NCBI GenBank assembly: GCA_964352855.1
Contig: CAYGTR010000004.1
Coordinates: 1 to 64,000, forward strand
Reading direction: 5' to 3'
Origin: Litorimonas sp964352855
Lineage (GTDB): Bacteria; Pseudomonadota; Alphaproteobacteria; Caulobacterales; Maricaulaceae
Length of the DNA: 64,000 bases
Positions 7,935 through 15,686 of the stretch are shown piece after piece. Position 1 is the stretch's first letter; every line of letters begins with the position of its first letter. The position numbers and the translations under genes are program-made. The notes under the pieces were generated by a model. The model had not been told where the DNA came from and searched no databases. It worked only from the letters and a program-made list of their open reading frames with translations.

Positions 7935-8504
7935 TTACTGATGCGATAATTTACACTCACCCTCATCATGCGGCTCTGTTTTCCAGCATTCCACAGGGCT
8001 TAGATTATCAATCACGTCTTGGGCCTGGAAAGCGCGTGTATTATCAGCCGGCTTCTGACCTTTAAAGGTCTCAATATATGCTGACGCCGAATAGCGCGTA
8101 TATTCCCGCATGTCTAAATCATATGGATAGCCCCAATCATAACCATAAGCATAATAAGGGAATTCATAGTAATAATGATCCCAATAATGGCTAAATCGAC
8201 CTATTGTAGGAAGGTGACGGATCGTTCGGACTGTCGTTTTCTCCGAGGTTTCCTTGTCTATTACTACAAAATAGTCGTCACCTTTTTCTTGCGTCAATTC
8301 AGCAGCGCGAAAGAGCAGGTAATCTTCGACTTTATGCCGCGGCGTAGATGCATCACCTTGAAAGGTCACACGATATTGATTGTCAGATATTTTTTGATCC
8401 GAGAAACCGCTGTCGCCTAAACTTCCCGCGGGATGATAAGTCGGTATGGTTTCGCAGGCAAAAAGAGTTAATGCCGCCATACTTAACGTGAGTTGTTTTA
8501 GCAT
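7935..8504 (-). CDS. CC0125/CC1285-type lipoprotein
   Basis: A 189-residue protein with a lipoprotein signal peptide ending in LTLFAC at residue 17, so it should be anchored in the envelope. The segment GFSDQKISDNQYRVTF followed by VEDYLLFRAAELT matches the CC0125/CC1285 lipoprotein family described in Caulobacter. A Tyr/Trp-rich stretch near residues 105-130 follows. Its function is unknown. It is 20 bp downstream of the coiled-coil gene on the same strand and convergent with the SulP gene. Confidence 0.8.
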   Translation of the reverse strand: MLKQLTLSMAALTLFACETIPTYHPAGSLGDSGFSDQKISDNQYRVTFQGDASTPRHKVEDYLLFRAAELTQEKGDDYFVVIDKETSEKTTVRTIRHLPTIGRFSHYWDHYYYEFPYYAYGYDWGYPYDLDMREYTRYSASAYIETFKGQKPADNTRAFQAQDVIDNLSPVECWKTEPHDEGECKLSHQ

Positions 8505-8524
8505 ATTTAACTCCTTTGAATGGA

Positions 8525-8938
8525 TTAAGCCGCGTTACTTTTCGCAACTGTGTCTGCATAAGATCGTGTCATTAACGCGCGCGCCAAGGCCAATTCGGCT
8601 TCATCAAGCGCAGATAAGGCGACGTCCATAGCCGCCTCAGCATAGCGTTGGGCCTTATCGGCTTCTTTGATGAGTTTTTTCGACTCACGTTTTGTACGCC
8701 AGTCATCAATTTTTTCTTGAGACTCAAAAACCATGTCTTCGACAATATCAGACGCCGCTGCGATGCGTTCGCGCCCGCTCTCTAAGACGTCTTCAATCTC
8801 ATCAACATAATCAAAGAAATCATCTTCAATTTGTAACACACCTGATTTAGTGGCGGTTTTCAAACGTGACAAACGATCCTGCATGACTCGCGCGCGATTG
8901 TGGAATTTAATATCAAGTTTAGTCAATAAGTCGCTCAT
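8525..8938 (-). CDS. Coiled-coil protein of unknown function
   Basis: A 137-residue, charged, almost wholly helical protein with heptad-like spacing and no signal peptide or membrane segment. It is rich in Glu, Asp, Lys and Ala, and the last 50 residues (KADKAQRYAEAAMDVALSAL-like) resemble small stress-related helical proteins. I do not recognise the family. It is the first gene of a leftward pair with the CC0125-type lipoprotein. A strong AAGGAA ribosome binding site precedes the ATG. Confidence 0.7.
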   Translation of the reverse strand: MSDLLTKLDIKFHNRARVMQDRLSRLKTATKSGVLQIEDDFFDYVDEIEDVLESGRERIAAASDIVEDMVFESQEKIDDWRTKRESKKLIKEADKAQRYAEAAMDVALSALDEAELALARALMTRSYADTVAKSNAA

Positions 8939-9005
8939 TTCCTTATTCCTTTGGAGGCACTATTAATATGATAAGACAAGCCTAAGGTAAGTGATTTACC
9001 TATTT

Positions 9006-9019
9006 TTGATATTTGACAA
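9006..9019. promoter_or_regulatory. Possible degenerate FNR/FixK box
   Basis: TTGATATTTGACAA differs by one base from the TTGA-N6-TCAA pattern. It lies between the divergent coiled-coil and DUF1287 genes, where the rest of the island would predict a box. Confidence 0.3.
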
Positions 9020-9070
9020 AAATTTTCAACTGAGATGTAAACTTGAAAAATAACTTATCTATCCTAATTT

Positions 9071-9679
9071 ATGATAGTGAGATTTCTGATAAAAATATCT
9101 GTGGCTACTTTGATAATTGCGTTGCTTGGCTCTCCGGCATTAACAAAAAGCAGTGCAGACGCCATTGTAGAAGCCGCTCATAGCCGAACACAGTCAAATG
9201 TACGTTATGACGGCGCCTATGTAAGGCTTTCTTATCCAGGAGGCGATGTTCCTGCAGATACAGGGGTCTGTACAGATGTCATCATACGCACATATCGCTC
9301 TGCTTTTGGTTTTGATTTTCAAAAAGCCGTCCATGAGGACATGCGAGCAGATTTTTCAGCCTATCCTCAAAACTGGGGCCTGAAACGGCCTGATAAAAAC
9401 ATAGACCATCGCCGTGTGCCAAATTTAGAAACGTATCTGAAACGCAAAAAGGTACATCTTAAAGTCACAAAGGACCCTGCAAGCTACTTGCCCGGCGACA
9501 TTGTTTCTTGGCGCCTAGGCGGATATTTACCGCATATTGGCATCGTCTCAGATAACAAGTCCTCAGACGGAACACCTCTTATTATTCATAATATTGGTGC
9601 CGGCCCATTAGAAGAAAATATGCTTTTTATGACAGATATTAATGGGCATTTCCGTTTTCTACCCGATAGCAATTCTTAA
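9071..9679 (+). CDS. DUF1287 family secreted protein (NlpC/P60-like)
   Basis: A 202-residue protein with a cleavable signal peptide (about residues 1-25). The mature part has the DUF1287 landmarks: YDGAYVRLSYPGGDVP, then GVCTDVIIRTYR with the likely catalytic Cys, NWGLKRPDKNIDHRRVPNL, and GDIVSW followed by PHIGIVSD with the likely catalytic His. DUF1287 belongs to the NlpC/P60-like cysteine peptidase group, so action on peptidoglycan in the periplasm is plausible but unproven. It converges on a gene for another likely cell-wall amidase at 9693-10415. Confidence 0.85.
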   Translation: MIVRFLIKISVATLIIALLGSPALTKSSADAIVEAAHSRTQSNVRYDGAYVRLSYPGGDVPADTGVCTDVIIRTYRSAFGFDFQKAVHEDMRADFSAYPQNWGLKRPDKNIDHRRVPNLETYLKRKKVHLKVTKDPASYLPGDIVSWRLGGYLPHIGIVSDNKSSDGTPLIIHNIGAGPLEENMLFMTDINGHFRFLPDSNS

Positions 9680-9692
9680 AGGTAAATCCCGC

Positions 9693-10415
9693 TCAATCCG
9701 TTATTTCTCGATCAGGCGGAATAAAACAAGGTAGCTTCCAAAACAATATTTGGAATCCTACAACATCGGCACCGTCCACAGTGCCTGCCCCGTTCCAAAT
9801 TGTCGCGTGGCCTGTAAATCCTGATCCTGGAAATTTCAGTATTAACAATCCCGGGACTTGGGGTAATTCAATAAACCGCCCCGAAGCATGCTTAATATTC
9901 ACGTCAGGTTCTCCAAATTCTTGCCAAAGATATTTTTGCATATCATCGAGGCGGAAAAAATATTGATCCTTATTCCCACCGCTCACAGTCTGGCCTTTTT
10001 TAAACGGAATTTTGTGCCCCGCTTGATTAAGCATGTGAGAGAGGCGCACCGTACAGGCATTTTGCCACCCGCCTTTGTCCTCCGGAAGACAGCCATTCAC
10101 TTCGACGGTGCCCCCGACTTCCGCCCAAACGCCGCGCGGGCTTTCATAAAGATAATGTTCCCACATGAGCTGTAAATTGGGTCGATTGGATAGCCCTCCA
10201 ACAGGTAAATAAGGGCGACCACAGACCAAAGGTTTAGGTTGCCCATAGATTAACGGAGGATACTTCTTCTCCGAGATTATAGTGCTGTTGGTTGCCTGTC
10301 CCAATATTTCGCGACCGGCAGATGTTTGGGCGAAATCATCATCGACAATAGCGTCACCTTCTAAAACAGTAGAGCTTATTAGCTCGGAAGTATTGGAAGG
10401 TGAAATGGGCTCCAT
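9693..10415 (-). CDS. Tae4-like peptidoglycan amidase, probable lipoprotein with disrupted 5' end
   Basis: A 240-residue protein counted from the first in-frame ATG. Residues 85-235 resemble the Tae4 amidase fold: QNACTVRLSHMLNQAG with catalytic Cys121 and TGHATIWNGA with catalytic His203. Tae4 enzymes cut peptidoglycan stem cross-links and are known as type VI secretion effectors, but no secretion or immunity gene is nearby. Codons just upstream of this ATG read LRVRLSACSTVPSK, a lipobox, but they connect to an ATG at 10,468-10,470 only if a run of seven T's (coding strand) lost one base. The true product is therefore probably a lipoprotein starting near 10,470, with a homopolymer frameshift or sequence error in between. 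Confidence 0.7.
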   Translation of the reverse strand: MEPISPSNTSELISSTVLEGDAIVDDDFAQTSAGREILGQATNSTIISEKKYPPLIYGQPKPLVCGRPYLPVGGLSNRPNLQLMWEHYLYESPRGVWAEVGGTVEVNGCLPEDKGGWQNACTVRLSHMLNQAGHKIPFKKGQTVSGGNKDQYFFRLDDMQKYLWQEFGEPDVNIKHASGRFIELPQVPGLLILKFPGSGFTGHATIWNGAGTVDGADVVGFQILFWKLPCFIPPDREITD

Positions 10416-10560
10416 AGATTTAGACGGGACTGTAGAGCAAGCCGACAGTCTAACACGCAGAAAAAAACATAAAGGTAGTCTGAATAATTATGCATTATCA
10501 TACTGAGTAAACATCACCCCTTAGTTTTGAAAGAGCGTACCCAAAAATTTCATGTAAAAA

Positions 10561-10574
10561 TTGACGCCTATCAA
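10561..10574. promoter_or_regulatory. FNR/FixK box upstream of the host-attachment-type gene
   Basis: TTGACGCCTATCAA is perfect and centred 62.5 bp before the ATG at 10,630. It may also serve the divergent Tae4-like gene. Confidence 0.72.
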
Positions 10575-10629
10575 TAAAGTTTTCGCTGCCGCTCACAGAT
10601 TTGTAGATACATATTTAGGAAGAAACATC

Positions 10630-11061
10630 ATGAAACTTAAAACAGGCACCCAAATTATTATTGCGGACAGCGAAAAATACTTATTGCTATACAATCAAGG
10701 CGACGAGGACATCATTGATTTGCGCGTATTGGATAGCGAAGTCCGCGATAATCCACCAGACCGAGAGCAAGCTGCAGATAAACCTGGCCGTCTTCATTCG
10801 CCAAACGCGCAAATTAGTTCTGTTGGGCAAACGGACTGGCATGAATATGCTAAAGCCCTTGCTGCATCTGATCTGGCCGAAAAAGTTAATGCGTTAGATA
10901 GTGATATGACCCCCATCATTTTGGTTGCCGATGCAAAAACCTTAGGATTGGTTAAACCGCAATTAAACGTGCGCCTGACAAATAAATTGATTGCATCAAT
11001 TCCAAAAGATCTCACCCATCATACCATTCCTGACATAGAGAAGATTATACTCGCCGCTTGA
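10630..11061 (+). CDS. Host-attachment protein family (PF10116)
   Basis: A 143-residue soluble protein of the family annotated 'protein required for attachment to host cells', after an Agrobacterium gene. Typical landmarks are the N-terminal TQIIIADSEKYLLL, the central HSPNAQISSVGQTDWHE and the C-terminal PIILVADAKTLGLVKPQL with the TIPDIEKII end. The name is historical; the fold resembles eRF1-like domains and the real role is unclear. The ATG at 10,630 follows a GGAAG ribosome binding site. An upstream in-frame TTG at 10,561 was rejected because it falls on the FNR-type box. Confidence 0.85.
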   Translation: MKLKTGTQIIIADSEKYLLLYNQGDEDIIDLRVLDSEVRDNPPDREQAADKPGRLHSPNAQISSVGQTDWHEYAKALAASDLAEKVNALDSDMTPIILVADAKTLGLVKPQLNVRLTNKLIASIPKDLTHHTIPDIEKIILAA

Positions 11062-11082
11062 GCATTAGCAGGCACTAAGCGG

Positions 11083-12453
11083 CTATTTCAAAACGGCGCA
11101 ATGGCCGTATTCAGGAATAATGGCCGACCAATGTAATTGATTTTCGATTTTCAGCTTTAAGGCCTCAGCCGGTTCAGCTTCACCATGCGTAACAAATGTT
11201 TGGTTCGGCGCATGGTCAAAGTTGTTTAGCCAGGTCAGTATTTCTCCGCTATCGGCATGCGCCGAGAGCATATCTAGTTGATGAATTTCGGCTTTGACCT
11301 CGATGTAGTGGCCATGAATGCGAATATAATCCGCGCCGTTTACAAGCGCTTCACCGCGCGTTCCTTTGGCCTGAAAGCCTGCAAAAATGATCGCAGATTT
11401 CGGATCGTCAATATAGGCTTTCATGTGATGCAACACCCGCCCACCTGTTGCCATTCCGCTCGCGGACAATATAATTTTGGGAAAGGGATTAGTTGTCAAA
11501 GCTTTAGAGTCCTCTACGGTTCTAACATAAGTGGCGACATCAAAAATATGACGACATTCATCTGCATGAAAGCGGTGATCTAGCGGATAACGGCAAAATA
11601 GATTACTCGCATTTATGGCCATAGGACTATCAAGATAAACGGGCATTTCTGGGATGAGGCCTTTGCGTTTCAACTCTGATAGGTGGAACAAAAGTGTTTG
11701 AGTTCGCCCGACAGCGAAACTCGGTATAATGACCGTACCAGATCGGCTGGCCACCTTATTTATGATATCGGCTAATACATCTTCAGGGTCATCATGGCTA
11801 TGTAAGGAATCTCCATAAGTCGACTCCACGACAAGATAATCAACATCCTGAACAAAATCAGGCGTCGGCATCGTCGGGCTATTTTGCCGCCCTAAATCCC
11901 CAGAAAAAACAATATGGCGCCCGCCAACATGCAGGCTGAGGATAGAGGCGCCCAGAATATGCCCTGCCCTCAAAAATTTGAGCTTTAGCCCCGGCCCCAA
12001 TGACAAAGCCTTATGGAAGGGTTGAGGCTGAAATAATGATAAAACCTCTTGCCCATCCCGTTCGGTATATAGAGGCTTCGCCGGCGTGTGTCGCGAAAAC
12101 CCTTTATGATTGGCCAAATCCGCATATTTTTCTTTTAAATATCCACTGTCGGGTAGAAGTATCGCACACAAATCACGTGTGGCTTCTGTTGAATAAATCG
12201 GGCCGTTAAAACCCTCTTTCATCAAAACTGGCAAGTAGCCACTATGATCAATGTGCGCATGTGTGAGAATAACAGAATCTAAGTCTCTTGGATCGAAAGG
12301 TAAGGGTATCCAATTGCGTCGCCTGATTGCTTTTTCGCCTTGGAACAAACCGCAATCGATTAAGATACGCTTATCACCTGTATTCAGAAGATATTTTGAT
12401 CCGGTCACAGTTCCCGTTGCACCCCAAAACTCCAATGTTGGTGAAATACCCAT
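11083..12453 (-). CDS. Beta-CASP metallo-beta-lactamase nuclease (RNA-specificity domain)
   Basis: A 456-residue protein of the CPSF73/Ysh1-like bacterial group. THAHIDH at residues 64-70 is the zinc motif, GDLGR and VESTYGD follow, and the beta-CASP domain spans about residues 200-380. The C-terminal KAEIHQLDMLSAHAD is the RMMBL motif. Such enzymes are RNA exo- or endonucleases. It is read away from the box at 12,507, whose centre is 60.5 bp before the ATG, so low-oxygen induction is plausible. It converges on the host-attachment-type gene. Confidence 0.9.
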   Translation of the reverse strand: MGISPTLEFWGATGTVTGSKYLLNTGDKRILIDCGLFQGEKAIRRRNWIPLPFDPRDLDSVILTHAHIDHSGYLPVLMKEGFNGPIYSTEATRDLCAILLPDSGYLKEKYADLANHKGFSRHTPAKPLYTERDGQEVLSLFQPQPFHKALSLGPGLKLKFLRAGHILGASILSLHVGGRHIVFSGDLGRQNSPTMPTPDFVQDVDYLVVESTYGDSLHSHDDPEDVLADIINKVASRSGTVIIPSFAVGRTQTLLFHLSELKRKGLIPEMPVYLDSPMAINASNLFCRYPLDHRFHADECRHIFDVATYVRTVEDSKALTTNPFPKIILSASGMATGGRVLHHMKAYIDDPKSAIIFAGFQAKGTRGEALVNGADYIRIHGHYIEVKAEIHQLDMLSAHADSGEILTWLNNFDHAPNQTFVTHGEAEPAEALKLKIENQLHWSAIIPEYGHCAVLK

Positions 12454-12506
12454 AAGCTTTGAACCCTTCTTAAAGCTCAGACCTTACTGAACCATGGCTG
12501 TCTTTT

Positions 12507-12520
12507 TTGACTGTTATCAA
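12507..12520. promoter_or_regulatory. FNR/FixK box between divergent nuclease and DUF6544 genes
   Basis: TTGACTGTTATCAA is perfect. At -41.5 it would start transcripts near 12,472 for the nuclease and 12,555 for the rightward gene. The latter is just after the first possible ATG (12,550) and supports the next ATG at 12,571. Confidence 0.72.
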
Positions 12521-12570
12521 GAACTTGGCTTTGGCGGACGTCATTTTTAATGAAAACGGAGAATGCCGGA

Positions 12571-13428
12571 ATGAAAATCGTTATTTCCGTTACACTGGTG
12601 ATTATTGTCTTGATGATAGGTCTCAACATTGCCCGTAGCTCTGATGAGTTCAGAAGCTATCTGGTTTGGCGTAAAATTGATCATCCCAAATCTTCAGAAC
12701 AACTTGTATTTGAAAAAAGCATTGTGCAAGATTTACCTGATCCGGCGCGAAGATATTTTGAATATACAATAGCAGAAGGCACAGCCTTGAAACGTGTCGC
12801 CTATATTAAGATGGAAGGGCAGTTGGGGCTAGGGCCAAAAGAAGCGCCATATTATATGGATATGCAAGCGGATCAAATACTCGCCTTTCCTCAGGCCTTT
12901 GTTTGGCGTGTCAAAACAGGTAGGGGTCCGATGGTCTTGACCGGATCTGACGGTTTTTATCAAGACAGTTCATGGAGTCGCTTTTGGCTCATGCATTCGA
13001 TACCAATCGGACGTGCAGGTGGGTTATCAAAACGCAGACGAGACCACCTCAGGGCAGCATTCGGGCGGCTGGTCGCTGAGACTGCGTTTTGGTCTCCCAC
13101 TTCATTATTACCCTCAGATACAGTCAGGTGGGAGGCCATAGACCAAGACACAGCACGCGTCATCGTCCACTATGAGGGTCTGCTGCAAGACTTAGAGATA
13201 ACAGTTACACCCGAAGGCAAGCCTGTTAAGGTTGTCATCTCGCGGTGGTCTGACGCTAACCCAGAAGGTAAATATCAACTTCAACCCTTTGGGGGATATA
13301 TGTCGGAGTTTGAAATATTTGAGGGATATAGATTACCGACACATGTAGAAGGCGGGAATTTCATTGGTACTGAAGATTATTTTCCATTTTATATTGCGGA
13401 TGTAAAATCTATCAAATTTCTAGACTAA
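12571..13428 (+). CDS. DUF6544/DUF6920-type membrane-anchored protein
   Basis: A 285-residue protein with an N-terminal hydrophobic anchor (IVISVTLVIIVLMIGLNIA). The rest is a periplasmic domain with DLPDPARRYFEYTIAEG, AFVWRVKTGRGPMVLTGSDG and a tail GYRLPTHVEGG, which match the DUF6544/DUF6920 group of unknown function. The ATG at 12,571 was preferred over the in-frame ATG at 12,550 because the FNR/FixK box would place transcription start near 12,555; the longer form would add seven residues. It is convergent with the ExoD gene, 9 bp away. Confidence 0.8.
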   Translation: MKIVISVTLVIIVLMIGLNIARSSDEFRSYLVWRKIDHPKSSEQLVFEKSIVQDLPDPARRYFEYTIAEGTALKRVAYIKMEGQLGLGPKEAPYYMDMQADQILAFPQAFVWRVKTGRGPMVLTGSDGFYQDSSWSRFWLMHSIPIGRAGGLSKRRRDHLRAAFGRLVAETAFWSPTSLLPSDTVRWEAIDQDTARVIVHYEGLLQDLEITVTPEGKPVKVVISRWSDANPEGKYQLQPFGGYMSEFEIFEGYRLPTHVEGGNFIGTEDYFPFYIADVKSIKFLD

Positions 13429-13437
13429 CAAATCACC

Positions 13438-14058
13438 TCAAAACAATTGACTGAGGATATGGAGCGTTCCGATGCCCATGATGAGTGTTATCGTGATCGC
13501 AAGTCCCGCTAGTAAAATGCCAATTAGGTAAATCAGGCCATCTCTGTCTGTGAGGCCAAGCGCCAAAACTGTACAGGCAAAAGCGGGAACGATATTTCCA
13601 ATAAAGGGGATCGGGAGTATCATCAACAGCGCTAGCATTAGAAATAGACAGCCGGCAAAGCGGCGGGAGAGAGGACCTGTAAGTTGAGGCAGGCGCGGAC
13701 GAGCCAGACGAAACATCCATCCCAAATACCGATCCGATATATTATAGGCTTTTGCCAAAGATGGCCGACTTATTTCTTTCTGTCCAAGCCATGACGGTAT
13801 CCATAAATGTGTACGCCCCACGATAAGCTGCACAGCAAAAATGCAAATCACAAGCCCCGACGTCATCGGGACGCCCGGCGGCATTGGAATGATCATCGGT
13901 AAAGCAAAAATCAGTATCGATAAACCGAATGAGCGAACACCCAAGGCACCCATGATTTGACTGACATTCAGCTGCTCATCCTGTATGCCGTCCAATGAAA
14001 TTTGCAGAAGATCAATTATGTCTTCACTTTGGTCTTCAGGTGTTTCTTTACCGGACAT
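13438..14058 (-). CDS. ExoD family exopolysaccharide-synthesis membrane protein
   Basis: A 206-residue integral membrane protein with four to six hydrophobic segments. IMGALGVRSFGLSILIFALPMIIPMP, PSWLGQKEISR and LPIPFIGNIVPAFA are recognisable ExoD family features. ExoD was named from a Sinorhizobium mutant affected in exopolysaccharide and alkaline tolerance; its exact activity is unknown. It is divergent from the EEP gene, with an FNR/FixK box in the middle of the 78-bp gap. Confidence 0.88.
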   Translation of the reverse strand: MSGKETPEDQSEDIIDLLQISLDGIQDEQLNVSQIMGALGVRSFGLSILIFALPMIIPMPPGVPMTSGLVICIFAVQLIVGRTHLWIPSWLGQKEISRPSLAKAYNISDRYLGWMFRLARPRLPQLTGPLSRRFAGCLFLMLALLMILPIPFIGNIVPAFACTVLALGLTDRDGLIYLIGILLAGLAITITLIMGIGTLHILSQLF

Positions 14059-14090
14059 GGCTCTTGCTATCCTTCACAAGACAGCCAAAG

Positions 14091-14104
14091 TTGACGTCTA
14101 TCAA
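14091..14104. promoter_or_regulatory. FNR/FixK box centred between ExoD and EEP genes
   Basis: TTGACGTCTATCAA lies exactly midway, 39.5 bp from each ATG. A -41.5 position would put both transcription starts at the start codons, so leaderless transcripts or a different activator position must be considered. Confidence 0.68.
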
Positions 14105-14136
14105 TTTTAATCCTCGGCACTTACTAAGAAGGCCTT

Positions 14137-14865
14137 ATGCTGAATTTTTTGAGCTATAATATTCAAGCCGCTATCGGCACAGCCAAGCCCCGCGATTATC
14201 TCTTACACGCCCATCGTCAAATTTTCCCTGTGCGGCCCAAAACCGATAACATGAATAAAATAGCTGACCTTATCAGACATTATGATGTCGTATGTTTACA
14301 AGAGGTCGATATGGGCGGTTTTCGCAGCGGTTTTATTGATCAAGCTGAATATCTGAAAACACGCGCGAATTTTCCGCATATGGTCAAACAAATTAACCGC
14401 AAGCTCGGCCGTTTGTCGCTGCATGGCAATGTCATTCTATCTAAGCATCGCATTAAAACGACGGAGAGTTTTGTGCTCCCAGGATCTATCACAGGACGCG
14501 GGTTACTTATCGCAGAAATTGATCTGCCCTCACCGCTGATTGTGGCTAACACACATTTTAGCCTTGGTGAAAAAGATCAGATGGGTCAGTTTTCATTCCT
14601 CCAAAGCAAGCTATATGATAAAAAGCGTGTCATTTTAGCAGGTGACTTTAACTGCACACCGCAAAGTCGGGTTTTACGCGCCTTTGATGATATGAGTGAT
14701 CTGGATATGGTCACGGAAGATCATCATCACGGTTTTCCATCTTGGAGCCCTGAGAAAGCGATTGATCACATTTTCGTCTCAAAATCATTTGGTGATATTC
14801 ATTGCACCGTTAGGGAGGAACAATATTCAGACCATCTCCCTCTTTCCTTACGACTAAAACTATAG
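14137..14865 (+). CDS. Endonuclease/exonuclease/phosphatase (EEP) family protein
   Basis: A 242-residue cytoplasmic protein with EEP superfamily motifs in order: FLSYNIQ at the start, CLQEVD near residue 53, ILAGDFNCT near 168, AIDHIF near 207 and the final YSDHLPLSL. The metal-binding Glu, Asp/Asn and His residues are all present. Members hydrolyse phosphodiester or phosphomonoester bonds in nucleic acids, lipids or inositol phosphates; the substrate cannot be told here. It is convergent with the FixK-type gene downstream. A GAAGG ribosome binding site lies close to the ATG. Confidence 0.88.
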   Translation: MLNFLSYNIQAAIGTAKPRDYLLHAHRQIFPVRPKTDNMNKIADLIRHYDVVCLQEVDMGGFRSGFIDQAEYLKTRANFPHMVKQINRKLGRLSLHGNVILSKHRIKTTESFVLPGSITGRGLLIAEIDLPSPLIVANTHFSLGEKDQMGQFSFLQSKLYDKKRVILAGDFNCTPQSRVLRAFDDMSDLDMVTEDHHHGFPSWSPEKAIDHIFVSKSFGDIHCTVREEQYSDHLPLSLRLKL

Positions 14866-14893
14866 GCCTGTCACTCATACTTTATGGAACGCC

Positions 14894-15586
14894 TTAAACC
14901 AAAGCACCCGCCATGTGTTCGAGCCTTTGCATATGGCATATATGAGCCGTGTGACGTGTCGGAAGCTCAATAACACCTTCACTTTTGAGATCCGTCAGGC
15001 GGCGGCTAACTGTTTCAATGGTCAGACCGAGGAAATCCGCTATATCTAGGCGCGACATAGGCAGAGGTATATCAACCTCTCTAGTATTATTGGCATCAAT
15101 TCTACCTTGTCGTTTGGCCAACATGACGAGGAAAGCCGCGACCTTTTCGCCGGCGGATTTTTTAGAAAGCGTGGTTATCATATTTTGGGCTTCCTCAAGC
15201 TGATAACAGGTACGTCTAAACAACTCACGTTGTAACATCTCATCGGCCCGAACCTCCGCTACACTGATCGCGGCCACATTTGATGTGGCGACAGTCATTG
15301 CCGTGTCGTGATAGGTTTCATCAGGAGAAAGACCGAAAAAATCATCTTTGGTACAAAATCCTGTAATTTGGCGTTGGCTATCTTCCAGAAGTCGAAAAAT
15401 CATGACGAGCCCACTATTCACCTTATAAAAATATTTGGCCTCATCACCCTGATGGAAAATAGGTGTTTTCGCTGGTAAAACGCGCCCAACTTTATAGTCC
15501 GAGGGCGTCATTTTTTTAGGGTATGGTTGCGGAGTAATATCCGGCCCTAATACGGGGGCTTTTAAGACGGATGCTTGATTTAACAT
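14894..15586 (-). CDS. fixK: FixK-type Crp/Fnr transcription regulator
   Basis: A 230-residue Crp/Fnr protein. Residues 40-140 form the cyclic-nucleotide-like sensor domain (FHQGDEAKYFYKVNSGLV), followed by the dimer helix and a C-terminal winged helix with RLDIADFLGLTIETVSRRL. The ETVSR recognition helix is the type that reads TTGAT half-sites. The N-terminus has no cysteine cluster, so it should not bind an iron-sulfur centre as FNR does; that matches FixK, whose level is set by FixL-FixJ. With fixJ and fixL lying just upstream, it is the best candidate reader of the twelve boxes in this window. The symbol rests on context. Confidence 0.85.
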   Translation of the reverse strand: MLNQASVLKAPVLGPDITPQPYPKKMTPSDYKVGRVLPAKTPIFHQGDEAKYFYKVNSGLVMIFRLLEDSQRQITGFCTKDDFFGLSPDETYHDTAMTVATSNVAAISVAEVRADEMLQRELFRRTCYQLEEAQNMITTLSKKSAGEKVAAFLVMLAKRQGRIDANNTREVDIPLPMSRLDIADFLGLTIETVSRRLTDLKSEGVIELPTRHTAHICHMQRLEHMAGALV

Positions 15587-15650
15587 TGTAAACTCTCTCC
15601 TTCTCTGGCTTGTTCAGAAAAGGTTAACAAACTAAGAAGGGAAAATAAGC

Positions 15651-15672
15651 TAGGGGAACTACCTAGGTAGTT
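15651..15672. promoter_or_regulatory. Candidate FixJ-binding region upstream of fixK
   Basis: The region holds a perfect 16-bp palindrome, AACTACCTAGGTAGTT (15,657-15,672). On the fixK-coding strand it continues as GGTAGTTCCCC, similar to known FixJ target elements (GTAG followed by CCC). It is about 65-85 bp before the fixK start codon. The match was made by eye. Confidence 0.45.
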
Positions 15673-15686
15673 ATACGGATAGCGCT

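Noticed and set aside
9888..10175. Rightward 95-codon open frame
   Set aside because: It is antisense to the Tae4-like gene, whose catalytic motifs are intact, and has no family features.
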